Both the position numbers and the translations under genes were made by a program. A model generated the notes under the pieces. It was not told the origin of the DNA. It searched no databases and saw only the letters and a program-made list of their open reading frames with translations. A DNA stretch of 64,000 nucleotides, taken from Legionella maceachernii (lineage in GTDB: Bacteria > Pseudomonadota > Gammaproteobacteria > Legionellales > Legionellaceae). Positions 9,567 through 16,317 of the stretch are shown here, piece after piece. The stretch lies in the NCBI RefSeq assembly GCF_900167045.1, contig NZ_FUXJ01000014.1, positions 1 to 64,000 on the forward strand, in the 5' to 3' direction. Within the stretch, counting starts at the first letter, position 1; the number at the start of each line of letters is the position of its first letter.

Positions 9567-10118
9567 ATGATTTATTTATGGAATCCTTCCGATAATATTT
9601 TAAACAAAGAAATTGGAGAATATGATACGGACTGTTCGCCCGATCGCTTTTTATTAAAAGCAGGTCGTAAGCTCGAGCCAGAGGAGTTTAGCGCTGTGCC
9701 GGTAGTAAATTTTGAAATTCCTAAAGCACGGGCATTAAAGTTTGATTGCTTAGATAACAATGCGATGGTTCCGCTAATTAACGAGAGAGTTCAAGACATC
9801 TTGGAAGAAATCGCTCCTAATGAAGTGCAATTTTTTCCAGCAAGGATTATATGTGTCGATGGGGAGTTAGAAGGGTATTCTTTTTTAAATGTAACAGTCG
9901 AAATAGAGGGAATTGATAAAGAAAAAACGGTTTATGACCGCTCCGGTTATGGTTTCCATTACTTAACTTATAAGAAAGGATGCATGGGAGCGCACCCTTT
10001 AGCCCGCGACAAAGAATACCACAGTAATTTATTAGTCAGTGAAAAATTAAAAATTATCTTTGATAAAGAAAAAATAAAGGGGGTTTGGCTGGTGCGTCCA
10101 GAAGAATATTACCCCTAA
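9567..10118 (+). CDS. Imm11/DUF1629-like immunity protein
   Basis: The protein has 183 residues and lies immediately downstream of the nuclease-tipped J-domain protein with a 12-base gap; GGAGG precedes the ATG. The C-terminal half carries the pattern I associate with Imm11 (DUF1629) proteins: a tryptophan/tyrosine-rich start, a middle beta-rich section (YSFLNVTVEIEGID), then LLVSEKLKIIFDKEKIKG near the end. Imm11 proteins frequently sit behind AHH-type toxin domains. The likely job is to bind and block the nuclease in the producing cell. A 12-bp palindrome (TTTCGGCCGAAA) lies at 10125-10136, just past the stop. The family call is by pattern, not a search. Confidence 0.7.
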   Translation: MIYLWNPSDNILNKEIGEYDTDCSPDRFLLKAGRKLEPEEFSAVPVVNFEIPKARALKFDCLDNNAMVPLINERVQDILEEIAPNEVQFFPARIICVDGELEGYSFLNVTVEIEGIDKEKTVYDRSGYGFHYLTYKKGCMGAHPLARDKEYHSNLLVSEKLKIIFDKEKIKGVWLVRPEEYYP

Positions 10119-10187
10119 TGCAGCTTTCGGCCGAAATCATCACTGATTGCGGATGGCATTAGTTGCCTAATTCCTCTACTTATGGTT

Positions 10188-10526
10188 TCAGTTAAAAAGG
10201 GGGAGATTACCTGGGGTTTGTCCCGCTATATTTATAACCATCTTTAATAGGTGCTCTGGTACTTCGGCGGCTATCATTACACGAATGCCATTTGGTAGTA
10301 AGAGTTGAAGTGAATTAACTGACAATGGAGCCTTCTCTACCTTAGGCTTAATCGAGACAAACCCAATCGGTGATGTGATCTTTAAATAAATATACCGATA
10401 GTACGAAAAAATCGATAACTTTATTCCATGGGCTTCACAATACTCAGGCTGGCTTAACCCGCTTTCTTTCCAGCTTTGTATGTGGTCATTCCAAAACGAA
10501 TGCTTCTTATTAACCGTGGATACCAT
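10188..10526 (-). CDS. IS66-family TnpA-like accessory protein (orphan)
   Basis: The protein has about 112 residues from ATG 10526. It has the layout of IS66 OrfA: a small helix-turn-helix start (FWNDHIQSWKESGLSQPEYC), then after a short spacer the typical end, LQLLLPNGIRVMIA and a leucine-rich terminal helix. No tnpB or tnpC follows on this strand, so the gene has lost its partners and cannot form a complete IS66 element. Other IS66 scraps lie at 2830-3129 and 42735-42875. It may be expressed or inert; it separates the immunity gene from the kinase gene. Confidence 0.7.
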   Translation of the reverse strand: MVSTVNKKHSFWNDHIQSWKESGLSQPEYCEAHGIKLSIFSYYRYIYLKITSPIGFVSIKPKVEKAPLSVNSLQLLLPNGIRVMIAAEVPEHLLKMVINIAGQTPGNLPLFN

Positions 10527-10568
10527 AAAAAAAAATTTAATAAATAGAATTGACAATTAGAACCTGGA

Positions 10569-12998
10569 TTATTCATTTTTATTTAACCATTCCTTTACAG
10601 CAATTTGTGTCTCTGTAATGACCTGAATTGCTTGATAATATAAGGGTTTGAACAGTGTGGTTGCTCCCGTTTTACAATAGCGTTCGAGATACTGACAGGC
10701 ATATTTCATACGAACTGTACTAATATATTCCGCACCACCTTTAAGTTTATGTGCTATTTTTTCTACTAAAGCAAAATCCTTTTCGGTGAAGGCTTGTTTC
10801 ATTCTTTTTAATTCATTTGCCGTATCCTCTAATGACAGTTGCAGCAATTCGATATAGGTTGATTTAGATGTATAAGTTTTAAGCCCTAATTCAAAATCGA
10901 GCAAAGCAAATTGGTTAAGCTGAAATAATTCCTCGTCTGTATCAGGTAAATCACGACGAACAGTAGGCACATTGGTATCTTGTGGAACATTTTCTTCAAG
11001 AATGAAAGCCTTAATCATATCCGCTGCATGAGCGTGAGTAAGAGGTTTAGTAAGAACTGTATCCATGCCAGCTCGTATACATCGTTCTTTATTTTCTTCG
11101 CTGCCATGAGCGGTAAGAGCCACAATAGGTGTGTAATGTGATGCTAACTGGTTGCTTCGGATATGGTTTGTCACTTCATAGCCATCCATTCCTGCCCCTA
11201 ATCCAATGTCCATGAAAATTAAATTGTATGTATTAGAAGAGAAGAGATTAAGTGCTTCTTGTCCATCAGAAGCAATATCAACAATACAGTCCAATGCTGA
11301 CAGAATCTTTTGAGCAACAAGTTGAGCTATTTTATTATCTTCAACAATGAGAATGCGTGGTTTATTTGAACTGGAATGTTCACCTATTTTGTTTATTGGT
11401 AATTGTCGAACTGTAATAGGTTGTAAATAGGGCTGCTCTATTTCAGCTTCACCAATGGTATCTATACCATAAGCATCATCTAATAGCGGCAATTGCAGAG
11501 GAAGCAAACAAGTAAAACATGTACCCTTATTAGGTTCACTCTCTACATAAATTTCACCATCTAATTCATCAATAAATTGTTTAACAATATACAAGCCAAG
11601 TCCCGCGCCTTTATAAATACCTTGGTAAGAAGGAGTTAGTCTTTTAAATTGTAGATAGATCTCTTGCTGTTTATCTTTTGGCATACCAATGCCGGTATCT
11701 ATTACTGTTGCTTTAATAATTATCTGTCTATTTTTTCGTTTAGCCATATCTACATTTACAGCCACTTTCCCCTTATCGGTAAAATTTAATGCATTCCCAA
11801 TTAATTCAAGAATGATACGATGTAATCTGATTTTATCTCCTATTACATAAGAGGGGAGTTTAGGATCAATAGTAAGTGTTAATTCCAAATCTTTTTGATG
11901 TGCTTTAGCTAAGTAAAGATCAATTATTTTTTCAAAGGTTGCTTTCAAGTCAAATTTCTTTTTTAACATAGGTATTTCACCGGAACTAACACGTACGGCT
12001 TCGAGAATTTCATCCAAGAAATCCCTAAGGGCATTACTTGAGGCAAGTAAGTTTTCTGCATATTCTTTTATACGTGAATCCTGCGCTTCAGATTTAAGTA
12101 GTTCTGCGAAACCAACGATACCTGAAAGTGGTGTGCGAATGTCGTGGCGCATATTTGCAAGGAATTCAGTTTTAGCATGATTAGCAGCCTCGGCGGCGTC
12201 TCTTGCTTCACGCAATGAAATTTCTAATTTTTTTTGCTCGGTTATATCTACAGAAATACCTACAATGCCCACTATTTCATTAGCATTATTTTTTAATGGA
12301 ACTTTTTTGGAAAGATAGTATTGAGTTTCACCATTAGGGTTTTGGTAAGTTTCCTCTGCCGATAAAGAGATCCCTTCTTTTAGAATTTTATTATTATTTA
12401 ATATTAATGTATGCGCATTTTCTTTTGTTTGAAAACTTGAAACGGGAAAACCGATTACTTCATTGCTATTTTTTAACCCAAAATCTTTGGCTTGATTTTG
12501 GTTGCAACCTAAAAAACGATTTTCTTTGTCAAGCCAATAGATATGCTCAGGGAGATTATCTATTATATTATTAAGGGTAAGTTCAGTTTGATCAATTTTT
12601 TGAACCAAACTTCCTATGCGTTCTGCCTCGTTAGATAAATCAAACGAGATTCCAATCAAACCCATTAAATCATTGCTTTGAAAAATAGGTATCTTGTATG
12701 ATTTGAAGTGAGTCAATGTGCCATTTTGCCTATACCCTGGCTCATAAAACTCTAAGGGTTTTTTTTCAGTGAGGACTTGCTTATTGTTTTTTTCAAGGAT
12801 CTCGACTACAGAAGGGTGTTTTTTAAGAGTTGGAATATCATAATTAGTTTTGCCAACTATATCTCTAATATCATTAAGGCCAAAATCTTGTGCTTGCATT
12901 TCATTACATGATTGATATCGTCCATGAACATCAATCATGTAAAGATGTACAGGAAATAATGAAAAAAACTGCTCTAAATTCCAAAAGTTTTTCTTCAT
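10569..12998 (-). CDS. Hybrid sensor histidine kinase: PAS-PAS-HisKA-HATPase-REC-HPt
   Basis: The protein has 809 residues and no obvious membrane segment, so it is probably cytosolic. Two PAS-type domains (about 10-125 and 140-255) share a repeated pattern: P.HLYMID..GRYQSCN / P.HIYWLDKENRFLGCN. The kinase core has MRHDIRTPLSG with phospho-acceptor His285, the N box at Asn402, DTGIGM at 434-439 and GAGLGLYIV. A receiver follows: E553-D554, phospho-acceptor Asp597, Thr629, Lys651. A C-terminal HPt domain carries IAHKLKGGAE with His750. All phosphorelay residues are intact; the output regulator is elsewhere. It starts eight bases after the cyclodipeptide synthase stop, so the two are almost surely one transcript. 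The PAS ligand is unknown; a link to the synthase product is inference. Confidence 0.93.
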   Translation of the reverse strand: MKKNFWNLEQFFSLFPVHLYMIDVHGRYQSCNEMQAQDFGLNDIRDIVGKTNYDIPTLKKHPSVVEILEKNNKQVLTEKKPLEFYEPGYRQNGTLTHFKSYKIPIFQSNDLMGLIGISFDLSNEAERIGSLVQKIDQTELTLNNIIDNLPEHIYWLDKENRFLGCNQNQAKDFGLKNSNEVIGFPVSSFQTKENAHTLILNNNKILKEGISLSAEETYQNPNGETQYYLSKKVPLKNNANEIVGIVGISVDITEQKKLEISLREARDAAEAANHAKTEFLANMRHDIRTPLSGIVGFAELLKSEAQDSRIKEYAENLLASSNALRDFLDEILEAVRVSSGEIPMLKKKFDLKATFEKIIDLYLAKAHQKDLELTLTIDPKLPSYVIGDKIRLHRIILELIGNALNFTDKGKVAVNVDMAKRKNRQIIIKATVIDTGIGMPKDKQQEIYLQFKRLTPSYQGIYKGAGLGLYIVKQFIDELDGEIYVESEPNKGTCFTCLLPLQLPLLDDAYGIDTIGEAEIEQPYLQPITVRQLPINKIGEHSSSNKPRILIVEDNKIAQLVAQKILSALDCIVDIASDGQEALNLFSSNTYNLIFMDIGLGAGMDGYEVTNHIRSNQLASHYTPIVALTAHGSEENKERCIRAGMDTVLTKPLTHAHAADMIKAFILEENVPQDTNVPTVRRDLPDTDEELFQLNQFALLDFELGLKTYTSKSTYIELLQLSLEDTANELKRMKQAFTEKDFALVEKIAHKLKGGAEYISTVRMKYACQYLERYCKTGATTLFKPLYYQAIQVITETQIAVKEWLNKNE

Positions 12999-13006
12999 TT
13001 TTCGAA

Positions 13007-13705
13007 TTATGCCAGTTCATGTTTAATCTCATTATAGCTAATGTTTTTAAATTTGATTGAAACCGCCTGCATTAGTTTGCTGTTTACTTTTGAGATGACT
13101 GCTTGATAGACATAATCTAAGGCTTTATTCCGCTGGCTTGGATAAATTTCATATTCAAACTCTTCATCTGCCAAAAGCAACATAACAGCACATTCTTCTA
13201 ATAAATAATCTCTGCTTAAATTAAATGCTGTTTGGCTGTCAACTAATAATCGTTCGGGATTTCTAGTGATAAATTCATTTACAGTATCAAGTATACTACT
13301 TTTAAATGACGAATCATTTAAATACAAATCTGAGATAACCCTTTGTTTATAATTAAAATCTGGGTGATAAAGCCATTCATCCCACCTTGAGATATGATAG
13401 GGAACGGTCAAAGCTTTTATGTACATATTATTGCGCTCTATCCACTCACTACCAAGCTGAACTGATATATCGTGGAGTTCCTCTATGCTAAGAGGAGATG
13501 TTATTTTCATAGTATGTCTTTGCAAGCTGTCACAGACCATAATCCGTATAAATGAAAACTGCTTATTTGCAGCGATCAGAGTAGACAATAATTTATCGCC
13601 CTCATGATTGGGTTGACCTACACTGATAGTAATAATTGTTTTTGAACCATGAGTTAAATTATGTTTTGATTTTAAAATCGCTTTTTTAGTCAAATTATGA
13701 TGCAT
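13007..13705 (-). CDS. tRNA-dependent cyclodipeptide synthase, XYP subfamily
   Basis: The protein has 232 residues and starts at an ATG preceded by AAGGA. Cyclodipeptide synthases take two aminoacyl-tRNAs and join them into a 2,5-diketopiperazine. Hallmarks seen: TISVGQPNHEGDKL with the acyl-accepting Ser28, VCDSLQRHTMKI, LGSEWIERN, RWDEWLYHPDF, SRDYLLEECAV (Tyr167 and Glu171, equivalent to AlbC Tyr178 and Glu182), and YEIYPSQRN with Tyr188-Pro189. Gln31 at the X position and Pro189 place it in the XYP rather than the NYH subfamily. Substrate amino acids cannot be read from these motifs alone. No cyclodipeptide oxidase, P450 or methyltransferase lies nearby; the only partner gene is the hybrid kinase. 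Confidence 0.92.
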   Translation of the reverse strand: MHHNLTKKAILKSKHNLTHGSKTIITISVGQPNHEGDKLLSTLIAANKQFSFIRIMVCDSLQRHTMKITSPLSIEELHDISVQLGSEWIERNNMYIKALTVPYHISRWDEWLYHPDFNYKQRVISDLYLNDSSFKSSILDTVNEFITRNPERLLVDSQTAFNLSRDYLLEECAVMLLLADEEFEYEIYPSQRNKALDYVYQAVISKVNSKLMQAVSIKFKNISYNEIKHELA

Positions 13706-14251
13706 ATCTTCTTCCTTGGGTTGTGTTTACAAAGCATGAATTTTATCAAAAAACACCAAATTGAGCAAAAACCGATAAGTATAGGTGGTTTTTTAGGTGT
13801 TGTAATAGATAATGAGCATAGTCACTAACCCGCGGGGATGAGGCTTTGAATTGTTTATAAATTGTAATGAATCATGATAACATTTCTTCGTTTTTGGGTA
13901 ATTAAGGCTTTTTGTTTTTGTACTAGCATAATACTAAAAGCAATGACTACAATTTCTACTGGTCGAACCACCATAATAAAATGTTTTATATGGGATGCGC
14001 AGCTGTGTACTATTTGAAATTATCACCTTTTATTATTTCTGCCTAAATTTCCAAGCTCATGTAAAACCATTTCGATGAATTAAATAAAAATATTAGTTGT
14101 GGATTGGAAAAAAATTTCCTTATTTTATTTGATAAAATTTTATTGACGGTTCCATTAATTCCTATTCGAGATTTCGGCGGAAAAGCTTCAAAGTCTCTTA
14201 TTATAAAATAATATAAATTTCTGAAATCGGTCACCTCTAGGATGCTCTAAC
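13706..14251. other. Intergenic, nothing supported
   Basis: This AT-rich stretch lies upstream of the cyclodipeptide synthase and must hold its promoter. A minus-strand frame of 63 codons at 14043-14234 has no ribosome-binding site or recognisable motif and is not accepted. No tRNA, clear terminator or direct repeat was seen. Confidence 0.5.
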
Positions 14252-14425
14252 TCATTTTATCTTTTTTTTAAAAATCTCTTCACGATTTACCGAGATAGCT
14301 TGTGGCGCATCGACTCCAATGGAGATTCCACTAAATCCTTTGTTTGGATAGGCAATAATTACTATTTTTTTATTGTCTTTTTTGAGAATTAATTTTTCTT
14401 GAAAATTGATAGTGATAAGATCCAT
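14252..14425 (-). CDS. Small CsrA-family protein (57 residues)
   Basis: The reading frame runs from ATG 14425 to TGA 14252, with a strong AAAGGAGAT site upstream. The second half is clearly CsrA: GISIGVDAPQAISVNREEIF, including the Arg (residue 48) that matches CsrA Arg44 at the RNA-binding edge. The first strand is unusual. Instead of MLILTRKxGE it begins MDLITINFQEKLIL, so the Leu4-Thr5-Arg6 side of the RNA site is replaced. CsrA proteins are dimeric RNA-binding regulators of translation. This paralogue sits just beyond the end of the transfer operon. It could be an altered-specificity regulator or a partner forming mixed dimers with CsrA; both are inference. Confidence 0.85.
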   Translation of the reverse strand: MDLITINFQEKLILKKDNKKIVIIAYPNKGFSGISIGVDAPQAISVNREEIFKKKIK

Positions 14426-14745
14426 TACATCTCCTTTATTTTTCCATTAAGTAAAACGATTAATTAAAATCCCGTGCATATTACTTTAAAGAAAAAAGAA
14501 AATAAAGACTCGAAATTTGTCGCTTGTTCAATCAAATTGTAGATCACGAAGTAAGTTAGCCAAAATGAAAGATTAGAACTGAAGAGAGCTTATTTCGGTT
14601 GATTTAATCATTGATTTCAGAATTTATTTGATGACTAACTGTAACATATCGTGTGTCAGACAGCTTGTCGCAGAACGGCGAGCTATCTGATTCCAATGAT
14701 TACAGGAGACATTTATATGGCCATTCCTGAAAAAATCTTGGTTAA
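14426..14745 (+). other. Intergenic with an orphan leader: imperfect hairpin, ribosome-binding site and 10-codon ORF
   Basis: At about 14656-14690 an imperfect stem pairs CAGACAGCT with AGCTATCTG. It is followed by CAGGAGAC, and an ATG at 14716 opens a 10-codon frame (MAIPEKILVN) that stops just before the next gene's end. A good Shine-Dalgarno sequence in front of such a short frame suggests either a leader peptide or the surviving 5' end of a deleted gene. No other gene is supported in this stretch. Confidence 0.35.
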
Positions 14746-15711
14746 TTAGTTTAATGTAGGGCCGATATTGGAATCCTCGCGATCGTGTGCTTCGATGATT
14801 GCTTTGGCTTCTTTTAACAGATTGGTCAACTGTATGATTTGTTGCTCTGCTTTTTTTAATTGTTCATTCCTTGTTTCCAAACTTTTTCTAAGCTCAACAT
14901 TATGACTTTTCATTTTATTAAACAAATCAAAAATCTTATCTGTACCCTCAGCACCTCCCCATCTTTCTTGCTTGACCTGCTTTAAGCTTATTAATTCCTC
15001 TTCAATTTTGTTAACAGCTTGAGTAAACCTCTGTTTAAGCGCCTCATACTCTTCAGTTATTTTTGTGAGCTGGTCTGTTTTTTGTTTTAGTTCAGCAGTC
15101 AATTGATTAACTGTCGGTTCTTCTAGCAAAAATTTAGAAATATTCTCATTTGCATCTTCAGCCATAACTGTCAATCCGTCCAATCTTTCGATAGCATTGG
15201 CCATTTTATTATTGTTTTCATCGAAATCCTTCATAATATTATCTGTAGCCTCCTTCACACGTTTATAGGTTGATGTAAGAGACCGTTCTCGTTGCTGCTC
15301 ACGGAATCGAGTTTCTTTATCTATTAGGTCATATTTTAAATTGGTGTTCTTATGCCCTATATAGTCATTGAAAAGATAAGAAATAGTAGCATAACATACG
15401 AGGATTATTATAGGTAAAGCGATAGCCCAAACAATTGAGAACATTAAGCCTACGAAAGAAAAAACAAGAACGATACTTAAACCAATCAATCCTTTTTTCC
15501 ACCATTTAAGTGCTGAGAATTTTCTCGCGGCTTTGCCAAATAGGCTTTGCTCTGAAAGTAATTGTTTTTTTGATAAATCTGAATCTGAGGGATTTTCCTC
15601 ATCAAAGCTAAAATGCTCGTTCACTTGGCTGATTGTTTCTGAGGGTCGTACCGCTGAATAGGTGTCTACAATGAGAGATAATGTGGAATCCTTTCTTTGT
15701 TGAGTCATCAT
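14746..15711 (-). CDS. Membrane-anchored coiled-coil protein at end of transfer operon
   Basis: The protein has 321 residues and I do not recognise its family. A basic stretch (KWWKKGL) leads into two hydrophobic segments at about 73-112, likely a membrane hairpin. The C-terminal two thirds are charged heptad-rich helix (about 130-315), a long coiled coil. It lies about 110 bases downstream of the DUF1845-like gene on the same strand, so it may be the last transfer-operon gene. A structural or regulatory part in the transfer apparatus is possible, but nothing in the sequence proves it. Confidence 0.75.
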   Translation of the reverse strand: MMTQQRKDSTLSLIVDTYSAVRPSETISQVNEHFSFDEENPSDSDLSKKQLLSEQSLFGKAARKFSALKWWKKGLIGLSIVLVFSFVGLMFSIVWAIALPIIILVCYATISYLFNDYIGHKNTNLKYDLIDKETRFREQQRERSLTSTYKRVKEATDNIMKDFDENNNKMANAIERLDGLTVMAEDANENISKFLLEEPTVNQLTAELKQKTDQLTKITEEYEALKQRFTQAVNKIEEELISLKQVKQERWGGAEGTDKIFDLFNKMKSHNVELRKSLETRNEQLKKAEQQIIQLTNLLKEAKAIIEAHDREDSNIGPTLN

Positions 15712-15819
15712 TGAATTCCTCTAAAAATCAAAAAATTTTCGAATAATGCTTTATTCATTATGCAATAACCCCTTTACTTGGTATTTTAAGTTTCATACTT
15801 AATGAGTTGTTTTTAGAGT

Positions 15820-16317
15820 CTATTGGCTAATTGCAGGTGTAAAGAGTAAAAAACAAAATAAGTGATTTGCCATTTTATGATAATTATTTAAAGTATGTTT
15901 GAAGTCTTTTTCACTATTAAAGCAGCCTGCAAGGTGCAGTAATTTTAAAATCGCAACTAAACGGTCATAGCATTCTAAAAAATAGGCAAGCAGTGGACTT
16001 AACTCATTCTCGAGAATCATTTTTTTTCGAAACTGTCCTATAAAATGGATGGGTTTATTGTGAAAAAGGGCTTTTTGCTGCAGCAGTTCCTTAAATCGTG
16101 TTGTTTCAGCAATAAAATGATCAGTGAGTTCGGTTATTTTACCTTTAAACTCCTTAAGAAGAAGAGTTGCCTGTTCATTATTCTGCTGTGAAGTATTCAT
16201 TAACCGATTGATTCGATGTTGAATCGCAGGTATCAAGTATCGCTTGTCTTTTACTTTTCTAACAAAACAGTAATGAACTTCGCGAGTTATTAAAGTTAAC
16301 TCAAGGTTAGCTTTCAT
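15820..16317 (-). CDS. DUF1845/PFL_4669-like integrating conjugative element protein
   Basis: The protein has about 165 residues. I prefer ATG 16317 with GGAG six bases upstream; the longer frame from 16395 would overlap traD by 89 bases, while this start overlaps by 11. The protein is all helical, with TLITREVHYCF near the start and SPLLAYFLECYDRLVAIL, then LLHLAGCF. This resembles the PFL_4669 (TIGR03761/DUF1845) family, in which a conserved central Tyr-Asp and small-residue pattern occurs. The family is found beside T4SS genes in integrative elements and its role is unknown. Position directly after traD suggests a link with the coupling step. Confidence 0.6.
   Translation of the reverse strand: MKANLELTLITREVHYCFVRKVKDKRYLIPAIQHRINRLMNTSQQNNEQATLLLKEFKGKITELTDHFIAETTRFKELLQQKALFHNKPIHFIGQFRKKMILENELSPLLAYFLECYDRLVAILKLLHLAGCFNSEKDFKHTLNNYHKMANHLFCFLLFTPAISQ

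Noticed and set aside
14043-14234. 63-codon minus-strand frame upstream of the cyclodipeptide synthase
   Set aside because: No Shine-Dalgarno sequence and aromatic, low-information composition; no recognisable motif.
14252-14745. Left attachment site of the element
   Set aside because: No copy of the tRNA 3' sequence from 44492-44520 is visible here, so no boundary is claimed.
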